Source of the DNA: an uncultured Clostridium sp.
GTDB taxonomy: Bacteria; Bacillota; Clostridia; TANB77; CAG-508
Length of the DNA stretch: 8,345 bases
Assembly: GCA_947426875.1 (NCBI GenBank)
Contig: CANEFU010000044.1
Span: 1-8,345, forward strand
Direction: 5' to 3'
The position numbers were made by a program, and so were the translations under genes. The notes under the pieces are model-generated. The model was not told where the DNA came from and searched no databases. It saw nothing but the letters and a program-made list of their open reading frames with translations. Numbering within the stretch: the first letter of the stretch is position 1; the number at the start of each line of letters is the position of its first letter. Positions 1 to 5,895 of this stretch are shown piece by piece.

Positions 1-33
1 ATTGCACAAGATTTAGAAAAACTACTTTTTTAG
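1..33 (+). CDS. Possible C-terminal tail of an upstream gene (partial)
   Basis: Frame 1 is open from the window edge and reads IAQDLEKLLF before a TAG stop at 31-33. The composition is plausible for a charged helical C-terminus, but ten codons are too few to assign a family or to prove coding. The stop codon lies in the loop of the hairpin at 22-41. It may be chance. Confidence 0.25.
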   Translation: MAQDLEKLLF

Positions 34-41
34 AAAAGTAG
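22..41 (-). terminator. Possible second, weaker leftward terminator
   Basis: There is a perfect 8-bp stem, CTACTTTT/AAAAGTAG, with a 4-base loop TTAG. Read on the minus strand it is followed by TTTTTC, so it could back up the terminator at 62-94 for the small minus-strand gene. On the plus strand there is no T-run directly after it, so it is unlikely to terminate an incoming rightward gene. Confidence 0.35.
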
Positions 42-61
42 AAAGAGATTAAATTTTTCTG

Positions 62-94
62 AAAAAAAGCTAAACATAATGTTCAGCCTTTTTT
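62..94 (-). terminator. Rho-independent terminator of the small membrane protein gene
   Basis: On the minus strand GCTGAACAT pairs with ATGTTTAGC (one G-U pair in the RNA, effective loop of about 5 bases) and is followed by a run of seven T. It sits about 48 bases beyond the stop codon of the minus-strand gene. The A-run on the other side would allow some bidirectional activity. Confidence 0.7.
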
Positions 95-141
95 AAAACC
101 AGCTTCTTGTTTTTTATCCTGTTCATTGGTTGCTGTTTTCG

Positions 142-405
142 TTATTCTTTTTCAATTGATTCAAAATTTATGACTGCTAGTAAGCCCCATGCTATCATAG
201 GAATGACAGAATGAGAAAGATGTCCTTTTAAATATATTTCTATCATTGTCAAGAAATATGAAAAGGCACATAAAACGCAACTTATAATAGTCCGAACTTT
301 GGGATTCAATGTCTTACGGTATTTTTCTGAAAGACAAAATATAGCGAAAACTAATCCTGTAAAACTACATGTTGCTACTAAAATATCAAAAATAATCTCT
401 AACAT
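142..405 (-). CDS. Small three-helix membrane protein, function unknown
   Basis: This 87-residue protein is not recognised as a member of any family. Three hydrophobic segments are visible at about residues 4-25, 39-59 and 67-82. They are separated by a basic stretch (KYRKTLNPKVR), probably cytoplasmic by the positive-inside rule, and a short polar KGHLSHS loop. The C-terminus is acidic (ESIEKE). The start is well supported: on the minus strand AGGAGG lies about 7 bases before the ATG, and a consensus promoter and a terminator frame the gene. It is monocistronic and divergent from pyrB. Codon 38 (plus-strand 292-294) is an in-frame CGG, the only one in the window outside the two ftsW break points. 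A +1 shift there would end translation after three further codons, so normal reading is required for the full protein. It resembles small accessory or phage-type membrane proteins only in general form. Confidence 0.75.
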   Translation of the reverse strand: MLEIIFDILVATCSFTGLVFAIFCLSEKYRKTLNPKVRTIISCVLCAFSYFLTMIEIYLKGHLSHSVIPMIAWGLLAVINFESIEKE

Positions 406-494
406 AATAATACCTCCTAAAAATGCTTTTTCAAGTAAGTTGGTTTAAATGAATGTCCACTAAAGCGAACGATAAACAACAGGATATTTACTAT

Positions 495-523
495 ATTATA
501 TACCATTTTACGTAAAATTTCAA
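495..523 (-). promoter_or_regulatory. Sigma-A promoter of the minus-strand gene
   Basis: Read on the minus strand there is TTGAAA (518-523), a 17-bp spacer and a perfect TATAAT (495-500). Transcription would start near 488, giving a leader of about 83 nucleotides before the ATG. The leader contains a small possible hairpin (455-470, GUUCGC/GUGGAC with two wobble pairs, UUUA loop) whose role is unknown. Confidence 0.7.
505..518. promoter_or_regulatory. Palindromic operator candidate inside the promoter spacer
   Basis: ATTTTACGTAAAAT is a perfect 14-bp palindrome. It occupies most of the spacer between the -35 and -10 boxes of the minus-strand promoter and touches the -35 box. A dimeric repressor bound there would block RNA polymerase. 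The half-site ATTTTACG also occurs once at 610-617 in the pyrB promoter spacer, without its mirror half. The regulator is not identifiable from the sequence. Confidence 0.4.
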
Positions 524-602
524 ATTTTAAAGACGGAGTTTCAAAATGAAGTCCCACGCTTTTCTAAAAAATAAATATTTAGCCATTATTTTTAAAATTT
601 GA

Positions 603-631
603 TTGACAAATTTTACGATTTTTGATATATT
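603..631 (+). promoter_or_regulatory. Sigma-A promoter of pyrBI
   Basis: There is a perfect TTGACA (603-608), a 17-bp spacer, and TATATT (626-631) preceded by TGA, which makes an extended -10. Transcription would start near 638, leaving a leader of only about 25 nucleotides to the pyrB ATG. The leader has no room for a PyrR-binding anti-antiterminator or a terminator, so control by that mechanism is unlikely here. Confidence 0.75.
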
Positions 632-662
632 TTTGTAAATAAAAAAGAGAAGGAGAGTTAAA

Positions 663-1577
663 ATGAAACACGTAATTGATATAAAAGATTTAACAGTAGA
701 AGAAATTGATGAACTAATCGAAGTAGCTAAAGATATTATCAACCATAAAGAGAAATATTCTCATAAATGTGATGGTAAAAAATTAGCTACTTTATTTTTT
801 GAACCAAGCACAAGAACAAGGCTAAGCTTTGAAGCTGCTATGATGGAATTAGGAGGAAATGTAATCGGATTCTCAGAAGCTTCCTCTAGCTCCGTATCAA
901 AAGGAGAAACGGTATCTGATACGATAAAAGTAGTAGGAGCTTATACGGATATTATAGCCATGAGGCATCCAAAAGAAGGAGCACCATTAGTAGCCTCTTT
1001 AAAATCAGATGTGCCAATTATTAACGCAGGTGATGGAGGACATAACCACCCAACGCAAACTTTAACAGATTTATTAACCATTCAATGTGAAAAAAATAGA
1101 TTAGATAATTTAACGATTGGACTTTGTGGAGACTTGAAATTTGGAAGAACCGTACATTCTTTAATAACAGCTATGTCAAGATATAAAAACATTAAATTCG
1201 TTTTAATTTCTCCAAAAGAACTAGTGATTCCAGAATATATCAAAAAAGAAGTGTTAGAGAAAAACAAGATAGAATATTGCGAAACAAATGATATAGAAGA
1301 ATACATGGACAAGTTAGATGTCTTATATATGACAAGAGTACAAAAAGAAAGATTTTTTAACGAAGATGATTATGTTAGATTAAAAGATTATTATATTTTA
1401 AACAAGGAAAAATTAAAAAAGGCAAAAGAAGATTTATGCATCATGCATCCATTACCAAGAGTAAATGAAATTTCAACAGATGTAGATGATGATAAAAGAG
1501 CTTGCTATTTTAAACAAGTGAAATATGGTAAATATGCTAGAATGGCTCTTATTTTGAAATTGTTGGAGGTTAAATAA
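663..1577 (+). CDS. pyrB: Aspartate carbamoyltransferase, catalytic subunit
   Basis: PyrB condenses carbamoyl phosphate with L-aspartate to N-carbamoyl-L-aspartate, the committed step of de novo pyrimidine synthesis in the cytoplasm. At 304 residues it is the normal length. The carbamoyl-phosphate loop STRTR is at residues 49-53. The mobile-loop lysine is K80 in SVSKGE, RHP is at 101-103, GHNHPTQT at 126-133, the aspartate-domain CGDLKFGRT at about 155-163, TRVQKERF at about 224-231 and HPLPR at 262-266. All are intact. AGGAGA (651-656) is 6 bases before the ATG. The stop overlaps the pyrI start by one base (TAATG), so the two are translationally coupled and should form the E. coli-type dodecamer of catalytic trimers and regulatory dimers. 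All of its Arg codons are AGA/AGG. Confidence 0.97.
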   Translation: MKHVIDIKDLTVEEIDELIEVAKDIINHKEKYSHKCDGKKLATLFFEPSTRTRLSFEAAMMELGGNVIGFSEASSSSVSKGETVSDTIKVVGAYTDIIAMRHPKEGAPLVASLKSDVPIINAGDGGHNHPTQTLTDLLTIQCEKNRLDNLTIGLCGDLKFGRTVHSLITAMSRYKNIKFVLISPKELVIPEYIKKEVLEKNKIEYCETNDIEEYMDKLDVLYMTRVQKERFFNEDDYVRLKDYYILNKEKLKKAKEDLCIMHPLPRVNEISTDVDDDKRACYFKQVKYGKYARMALILKLLEVK

Positions 1578-1993
1578 TGAATATAGATAGTATTAAAAAT
1601 GGAATCGTAATTGACCATATCCAGGCAGAAAAAGGAATGAAAATTTATGAAGCGCTAAACTTAAAAGATTTGGATTGTTCCGTTGCGATTATAACCAATG
1701 CAAAAAGTGATAAAATGGGAAGAAAAGATATCATAAAAATTGACCAAGATATGGAAATCAATATGAATATGATAGGATTTATAGAACCAAATGCTACCAT
1801 TAATATTGTAAAAGATAATAAGTTAGTAGATAAATATCAAGTGAAATTGCCAGAAGAAATTGTAAATATTGCTAAATGTCAAAATCCAAGATGTATTACC
1901 TCAATAGAGAAAGACTTAGACCAGATATTTACTTTAACAGATAAGGAAAAACAAGTATATCGTTGTAAATATTGTGAAATGAGTTTGAAATAA
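1577..1993 (+). CDS. pyrI: Aspartate carbamoyltransferase, regulatory subunit
   Basis: PyrI is the allosteric zinc-binding chain that couples PyrB activity to nucleotide levels (CTP/UTP inhibition and ATP activation in E. coli). At 138 residues it is slightly shorter than the E. coli protein of about 153. An N-terminal nucleotide-binding domain (about 1-95, including IDSIKNGIVIDHI) is followed by a zinc domain whose four cysteines are at 101, 106, 130 and 133 (CxxxxC and CxxC). These match the E. coli spacing. Its ribosome binding site GGAGG (1565-1569) lies inside the end of pyrB, and its ATG shares a base with the pyrB stop. It is the last gene of the operon and is followed by a strong terminator. 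Confidence 0.96.
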   Translation: MNIDSIKNGIVIDHIQAEKGMKIYEALNLKDLDCSVAIITNAKSDKMGRKDIIKIDQDMEINMNMIGFIEPNATINIVKDNKLVDKYQVKLPEEIVNIAKCQNPRCITSIEKDLDQIFTLTDKEKQVYRCKYCEMSLK

Positions 1994-2006
1994 TTGAATA
2001 AAAAAC

Positions 2007-2039
2007 AAATCTCCTAATAAAATATATTAGGAGATTTTT
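2007..2039 (+). terminator. Rho-independent terminator after pyrI
   Basis: There is a perfect 13-bp stem (AAATCTCCTAATA paired with TATTAGGAGATTT), a 5-base loop AAATA, and a T-run that continues from the 3' arm. It begins 13 bases after the pyrI stop and separates the pyrimidine operon from the cell-wall operon. The A-rich 5' flank may allow weak termination in the other direction. Confidence 0.9.
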
Positions 2040-2061
2040 ATGAAAAAAATCCTTAAAGAAC

Positions 2062-2090
2062 TATACAAAATGCTAAAATAGTTATATAAT
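2062..2090 (+). promoter_or_regulatory. Promoter of the murE-mraY-ftsW-murG operon
   Basis: A perfect TATAAT (2085-2090) is preceded by TATACA (2062-2067, four of six matches to TTGACA) with a 17-bp spacer. It lies directly after the pyrI terminator and about 55 bases before the murE start. No other convincing promoter is seen before the window ends, so the five genes from murE on are probably one transcript. Confidence 0.6.
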
Positions 2091-2145
2091 GTAAAAAAAT
2101 AGGCTATGTGAATCTAACAATCTTTAGAAGGGAATGGTTATCAAA

Positions 2146-3615
2146 ATGAAATTAAAAGAAATGCTAGTTGGTTTAGAAGGACTAAAAGTAAAGGGAAATT
2201 TAGAAATAGAGATAAAAGGACTAGAAAGTAACTCAAAAGAAGTAAAAAAAGATTATTTATTTATTGCGATAAAAGGATTTGCTACAGATGGACATCAATA
2301 TGTAGGAGCAGCTATTGAAAAGGGAGCAACAGCCATCATGATAGAAGAAGGTGCTGATTTAAAATCATTAGCAATACCAGAAGGAATTACTATTATTATG
2401 GCAAAAAATACAAGAGAGGCATTAGCTATTAGCTCTTCTAATTTTTACGGAAATCCATCCAGAAAATTCAAATTAATAGGTGTTACAGGAACCAAAGGGA
2501 AAACGACAACCACTTTCATGATAAAAGAGATTTTAGAAAAAGCAGGAAAAAAAGTAGGTTTAATAGGAACCATTGCAACTTATAGAAATGGGCAAAAAAT
2601 AAAAGAAAGTGACAGAACAACCCCAGAAAGCTTAGAACTACAAAGAGAGTTTGCACAAATGGTAGAAGCTGGTGTAGAAGTAGTTGTTATGGAGGTATCT
2701 TCACAAAGCTTGAAATTACATAGAGTAGATGGTTGTGAATTTGATATGGTATTATTTACGAACTTTTCAGAAGACCATATCAGCCCAAAAGAGCATCCTA
2801 ATATGGAGGATTATTTCCAGTCTAAGTTAAAATTATTTAAAATGTGTAAAACAGGATTTGTTAATGCAGATGACTTATATGGTGCTAAAATACCAGATTT
2901 ATTTCCCGAGCATAATATAACAACTTATGGAATTGATAATTATGCTAAGTTATTAGCAAAAGATATTACGATTACTAATTCTTATGTGGATTTTAAAGTA
3001 AAAATAACAGATAGAAATGAAAGAGTAAAAACGGGGATACCAGGAAGATTTAGTGTATATAATTCATTGGCAGCTATTTGTGTAGCACAAAAATTTGGCA
3101 TATCACCAGAAGTGGTAAAAGAAGCATTGATGGATGTAAGAGTTCCAGGAAGGTCAGAACTTGTTAATAATAAGAGGGAAATACCAATTATGATAGATTA
3201 TGCTCACTCACCAGAGAGTTTACAAAATATACTACAAGCCGTAAAAAGTTATACAAGAGGAAAAGTAATATCTGTATTTGGCTGTGGTGGTGATAGAGAT
3301 AGTGGAAAAAGACCAATCATGGGGGAAATATCAGGAAGAATTGCAGACTTTACCTTTATTACATCTGACAATCCACGAACAGAAGAACCAGAAAAAATTG
3401 TGAGCGAAATAGAAGAAGGAATGAAAAAAACAAAAGGAAAATATAAGGTGATTGTAGATAGAACAGAGGCAATTAAAGAAGCCATTAAAATGGCAACCAA
3501 AAGGGATATTATCGTACTTGCTGGTAAAGGACATGAACCTTATCAAGAAATTAATGGCGTAAAGTACTCTTATGATGAAAGAATAATTGTTAATGAAATT
3601 ATGGATACTTTATAA
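2146..3615 (+). CDS. murE: UDP-N-acetylmuramoyl-L-alanyl-D-glutamate:meso-DAP ligase
   Basis: MurE adds the third stem-peptide residue to the cytoplasmic muropeptide precursor using ATP. The Mur-ligase domains are in order: an N-terminal UDP-binding domain (about 1-100), the ATP loop GVTGTKGKTTT at about 112-122, the central domain with NFSEDH and the SKLKLFK region that carries the carbamylated lysine, and a C-terminal domain with DYAHSPESL and GCGGDRDSGKR. DNPRTEEP begins at about 408. DNPR is the signature for meso-diaminopimelate rather than lysine, so the wall is predicted to be DAP-type. I place the start at the second ATG, 2146 (MKLKEML, 489 residues): this matches the family N-terminus, whereas the in-frame ATG at 2134 directly abuts the AAGGGA ribosome binding site. 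Spacing from that site to 2146 is about 13 bases, a little long. Confidence 0.96.
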   Translation: MKLKEMLVGLEGLKVKGNLEIEIKGLESNSKEVKKDYLFIAIKGFATDGHQYVGAAIEKGATAIMIEEGADLKSLAIPEGITIIMAKNTREALAISSSNFYGNPSRKFKLIGVTGTKGKTTTTFMIKEILEKAGKKVGLIGTIATYRNGQKIKESDRTTPESLELQREFAQMVEAGVEVVVMEVSSQSLKLHRVDGCEFDMVLFTNFSEDHISPKEHPNMEDYFQSKLKLFKMCKTGFVNADDLYGAKIPDLFPEHNITTYGIDNYAKLLAKDITITNSYVDFKVKITDRNERVKTGIPGRFSVYNSLAAICVAQKFGISPEVVKEALMDVRVPGRSELVNNKREIPIMIDYAHSPESLQNILQAVKSYTRGKVISVFGCGGDRDSGKRPIMGEISGRIADFTFITSDNPRTEEPEKIVSEIEEGMKKTKGKYKVIVDRTEAIKEAIKMATKRDIIVLAGKGHEPYQEINGVKYSYDERIIVNEIMDTL

Positions 3616-3641
3616 ATACAAAAAGAGGAAGGTTTGGTAAA

Positions 3642-4622
3642 ATGAGAGTAGAAACAAGTATGTTAGTGATAGCGTTTATTACAGCAATTATATTAGGTTT
3701 CATTATAATACCAATATTGAGAAAATTGAAAGTAGGACAAATTGAAAGAGATGATGGACCACAATCTCATTTGAAAAAACAAGGAACCCCAACAATGGGC
3801 GGAATAATCATGATTATAACTATGATTATAGTGGTAACAGGAACTTATGTATTTTTAACCATACAGGGACAGAATGAAACAGCTAATCGATTAATACCTA
3901 TGTTAGTGTTAACCATTGGATTTGGTATTATTGGTTTTATCGATGACTTTAAAAAATTAGTTTTAAAAAATACCAAAGGATTAAAGCCAAGTTATAAGAT
4001 GTTAGGATTATTACTGATATCTGTTATCTATGTGGTGTATCTAGTAGAAGGATTGCATATAGGAACCGATACATATATTCCAATTTTAAAAATATATATT
4101 AATATACCAATTTATTTTTATATACCATTTGCTATTATTGTTATTTTAGCAACTACCAATGCAGTTAATTTGACAGATGGGATTGATGGACTTTCATCTA
4201 GTGTATCTGCTATTATTATTACTTGTTTGACAGTGATAGGAATTACGGCAGGTATGAAAGAAATATCTATCTTTGGAAGTATTGTAATAGGAGCAGTATT
4301 AGGATTTTTAATGTTTAACTTGCATCCAGCAAAGGTATTTATGGGAGATACGGGTTCCTTACTTTTAGGAGGCGTCATTTCCGCTATAGCATTGTATTTA
4401 AAAATGCCATTATTATTAATTATAATAGCATTAATTCCTGTACTAGAAACACTTTCTGTTATGATACAAGTAGCTTATTTTAAGAAGACAGGGAAAAGAT
4501 TTTTCAAGATGGCACCATTACATCATCATTTTGAATTAACTGGTTGGAAGGAAAGTAAAGTGGTAATTATATTTAGTTTAGTTACTTTAGTATTATGTAT
4601 CATTGGACTGAAGGTAGTTTGA
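3642..4622 (+). CDS. mraY: Phospho-N-acetylmuramoyl-pentapeptide transferase
   Basis: MraY is an integral membrane enzyme that moves phospho-MurNAc-pentapeptide onto undecaprenyl phosphate to make lipid I. At 326 residues, with about ten hydrophobic segments, it is full length. Conserved parts seen are DDGPQSHLKKQGTPTMGG (37-54), the catalytic Asp pair in GFIDDFKK (101-102), NAVNLTDGIDGL (173-184), MGDTGS (234-239) and the LHHHFE histidine motif (293-298). It starts 26 bases after murE with AAGG (3629-3632) 9 bases ahead of the ATG. murF and murD, which often flank mraY, are absent on both sides. Confidence 0.97.
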   Translation: MRVETSMLVIAFITAIILGFIIIPILRKLKVGQIERDDGPQSHLKKQGTPTMGGIIMIITMIIVVTGTYVFLTIQGQNETANRLIPMLVLTIGFGIIGFIDDFKKLVLKNTKGLKPSYKMLGLLLISVIYVVYLVEGLHIGTDTYIPILKIYINIPIYFYIPFAIIVILATTNAVNLTDGIDGLSSSVSAIIITCLTVIGITAGMKEISIFGSIVIGAVLGFLMFNLHPAKVFMGDTGSLLLGGVISAIALYLKMPLLLIIIALIPVLETLSVMIQVAYFKKTGKRFFKMAPLHHHFELTGWKESKVVIIFSLVTLVLCIIGLKVV

Positions 4623-4658
4623 TAGAAAGTGACTATAGGAGAAAGGGAAAGAGATTGA

Positions 4659-5794
4659 ATGGCCAAAAAAAGAAAAGAGAAAAATTTTTCAAGTTTTTTA
4701 AATAATCCGATTGATTTTACTTTATTAATAACCATATTATTATTACTTTCCATTGGAATAATTATGGTATTATCGGCAAGTTCACCTTCTGCTTTGGCAG
4801 AAAGTGGAGATAGCTATTCCTATTTTTCAAAACAATTAATATTTGCTATATTAGGAATTATAGCTATGCTATTTATATCTAAAATTGACTATCGTTTTTA
4901 TCAAAAATTTTATAAACATGCTTGGTGGCTAGCACTTATTCTATTAGCACTGGTATTAGTAGTAGGAAAAGAAGTAAATGGTGCACAACGATGGATTTAT
5001 GTAACAGAAACATTATCAATCCAACCATCAGAAATAGTAAAATTGTTAATGATAATATTCTATGCTGGAATGCTAATGAAAAATAGGGATGAGTTAGGAT
5101 TCTATGGAAAAGGATTTATAAAGCATATGTGTTTATTGGCTCCTATTATAGGACTATTGCTATTAGAACCTCACTTTAGTGCATCGGTTGTTATTATAGG
5201 GATATGTGCCATTATGATGATAATGGCAGGTTGTAAATTTTGGCATTTTTTAGCAACAGGAGGAGTTATTGGAGTACCAGCAATTATAGCGTTAATTATG
5301 ATAGAGCCATATCGTTTAAAAAGAGTTATCACCTTTTTAGACCCATGGCAAGATGCAACAGGAGATGGATGGCAAGTTATACAAAGTTTATATGCCATAG
5401 GGTCACGGAGGTTTATTTGGAGCTGGATTAGGAGAAAGTAAGCAGAAATTTTTATACATACCAGAGCCACACAATGACTTTATCTTTTCAATTTTAGGAG
5501 AAGAATTAGGATTTATTGGCTGTGTAGCAGTATTAATTTTATTTGCTATCTTCATATGGAGAGGAATACTAATAGCCATGAGAGCACCAGACATGTTTGG
5601 AAGCTTAGTAGCAATAGGCATAACAGCCCTTGTAGCAATACAAGTAATCATCAATGTAGCAGTAGTAACATCCTCTATGCCAGCAACAGGAATGCCATTA
5701 CCATTCTTTAGTTACCGGAGGAACGGCACTATTCATATTACTATGTGAAATGGGAATTTTACTCAACATATCAAGAGCTAGTGCGAAATCGTGA
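4659..5794 (+). CDS. ftsW: FtsW/SpoVE-type peptidoglycan glycosyltransferase, needing two +1 frameshifts
   Basis: This SEDS-family membrane enzyme polymerises lipid II into glycan strands, with a partner class B PBP, at the division septum (or the spore cortex if SpoVE-like). Frame 0 runs 4659-5441 (260 residues), but family similarity leaves it after S249. Skipping one base at 5406 gives GGLFGAGLGESKQKF and continues to Y352. Skipping one base at 5716 then gives GGTALFILLCEMG to a TGA at 5792-5794. The combined product is 377 residues, the usual length, with about ten membrane segments, NGAQRWI at 107-113, PEPHNDFIF with the probable catalytic Asp273, and PFFSYGG at 348-354. No other damage is visible. 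Both breaks fall at in-frame CGG-AGG. Without shifting the products would be 260 or 362 residues. The alternatives are sequencing error or a decaying paralogue. AAAGGG lies 11 bases before the ATG. Confidence 0.85.
5403..5411 (+). other. Putative +1 recoding site 1 in ftsW (TCA-CGG-AGG)
   Basis: Frame 0 reads Ser249-CGG-AGG and reaches TAA at 5439-5441. If C5406 is skipped, GGA-GGT follows and restores IGSGGLFG, a conserved FtsW/SpoVE motif. CGG is a codon otherwise unused in the plus-strand genes here. The overlapping +1 codon is GGA, a common Gly codon in this window. An out-of-frame tRNA-Gly binding in place of a scarce CGG reader is the simplest mechanism. An indel error is the alternative. 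Confidence 0.5.
5713..5721 (+). other. Putative +1 recoding site 2 in ftsW (TAC-CGG-AGG)
   Basis: After the first shift the frame reads PFFSY, then CGG-AGG, and would end at TGA 5746-5748. Skipping C5716 (or C5715, which gives the same codon) yields GGA-GGA and the conserved FSYGGTA motif, then the natural C-terminus. The hexamer CGGAGG, the frame and the resulting Gly-Gly are the same as at site 1. Confidence 0.5.
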
Positions 5795-5796
5795 TT

Positions 5797-5882
5797 TTTG
5801 ATGATTTTGGGGACGGAGGAAAAAATCATGATTGAGAAAATAATCAACCATGATTTTTTCCTCCGTCCCCAAAATCATCAAA
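5797..5882. repeat. 86-bp inverted repeat with GGGGACGGAGG core (REP-pair-like)
   Basis: Two perfect 34-base arms (5797-5830 and 5849-5882) flank an 18-base centre, which adds 4 more pairs (TTGA/TCAA) after one mismatch. Each arm is itself an interrupted palindrome: ATGATTTT (5801-5808) and AAAATCAT (5822-5829) surround GGGGACGGAGGAA, and the right arm mirrors this at 5850-5878. This is the layout of two REP units in opposite orientation. Similar GGGGACGG-type repeats are scattered in many Bacillota and are thought to be moved by RAYT/IS200-type Y1 transposases; no such gene is in the window. It fills nearly the whole ftsW-murG gap, 2 bases after the ftsW stop and 1 base before murG's AAGGAG. 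It lacks a T-run directly after the full stem, so it is not a standard terminator. It could still be an RNase III target or slow downstream expression. Confidence 0.85.
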
Positions 5883-5895
5883 GAAGGAGAAACAT

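Noticed and set aside
406..662. Riboswitch, tRNA, CRISPR or other structured RNA in the divergent intergenic region
   Set aside because: Beyond the two promoters, the palindrome and one weak 6-bp leader hairpin, I see no repeat array, tRNA-like fold or known riboswitch core. The rest is A/T-rich upstream sequence.
527..742. Minus-strand open frame over the pyrB promoter and 5' end
   Set aside because: It overlaps the consensus pyrB promoter and the pyrB start, has low-complexity hydrophobic composition and no ribosome binding site.
2134..2145. ATG at 2134 as the murE start
   Set aside because: It directly abuts the AAGGGA ribosome binding site, leaving no spacing. The in-frame ATG at 2146 gives the family-typical MKLKEML start.
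5395..5412. Release-factor-2-type frameshift with upstream Shine-Dalgarno and P-site slippage
   Set aside because: The P-site codons TCA and TAC would re-pair poorly in +1 (CAC and ACC), there is no stop codon in the A site, and GGAGG is at the shift site instead of upstream. Only a weak AGGG precedes site 1 and none precedes site 2.
5171..5654. Overlapping open frames on both strands across ftsW (5171-5470 and 5403-5654 minus, 5240-5431 plus)
   Set aside because: They lack ribosome binding sites and recognisable motifs and lie antisense or out of frame to clear FtsW coding sequence.
4659..5794. ftsW as a simple pseudogene
   Set aside because: Apart from the two single-base breaks, all three segments keep the conserved motifs, the catalytic Asp region and a natural C-terminus. 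Decay would not be expected to hit the same codon pair twice and spare the rest. A pair of sequencing errors is not excluded.
5797..5882. Rho-independent terminator between ftsW and murG
   Set aside because: The full stem is followed by AGAAGGAG, not a T-run, on the plus strand, and the preceding context gives no clean T-run on the minus strand either. Termination here would also cut murG off, and no promoter for murG is visible.
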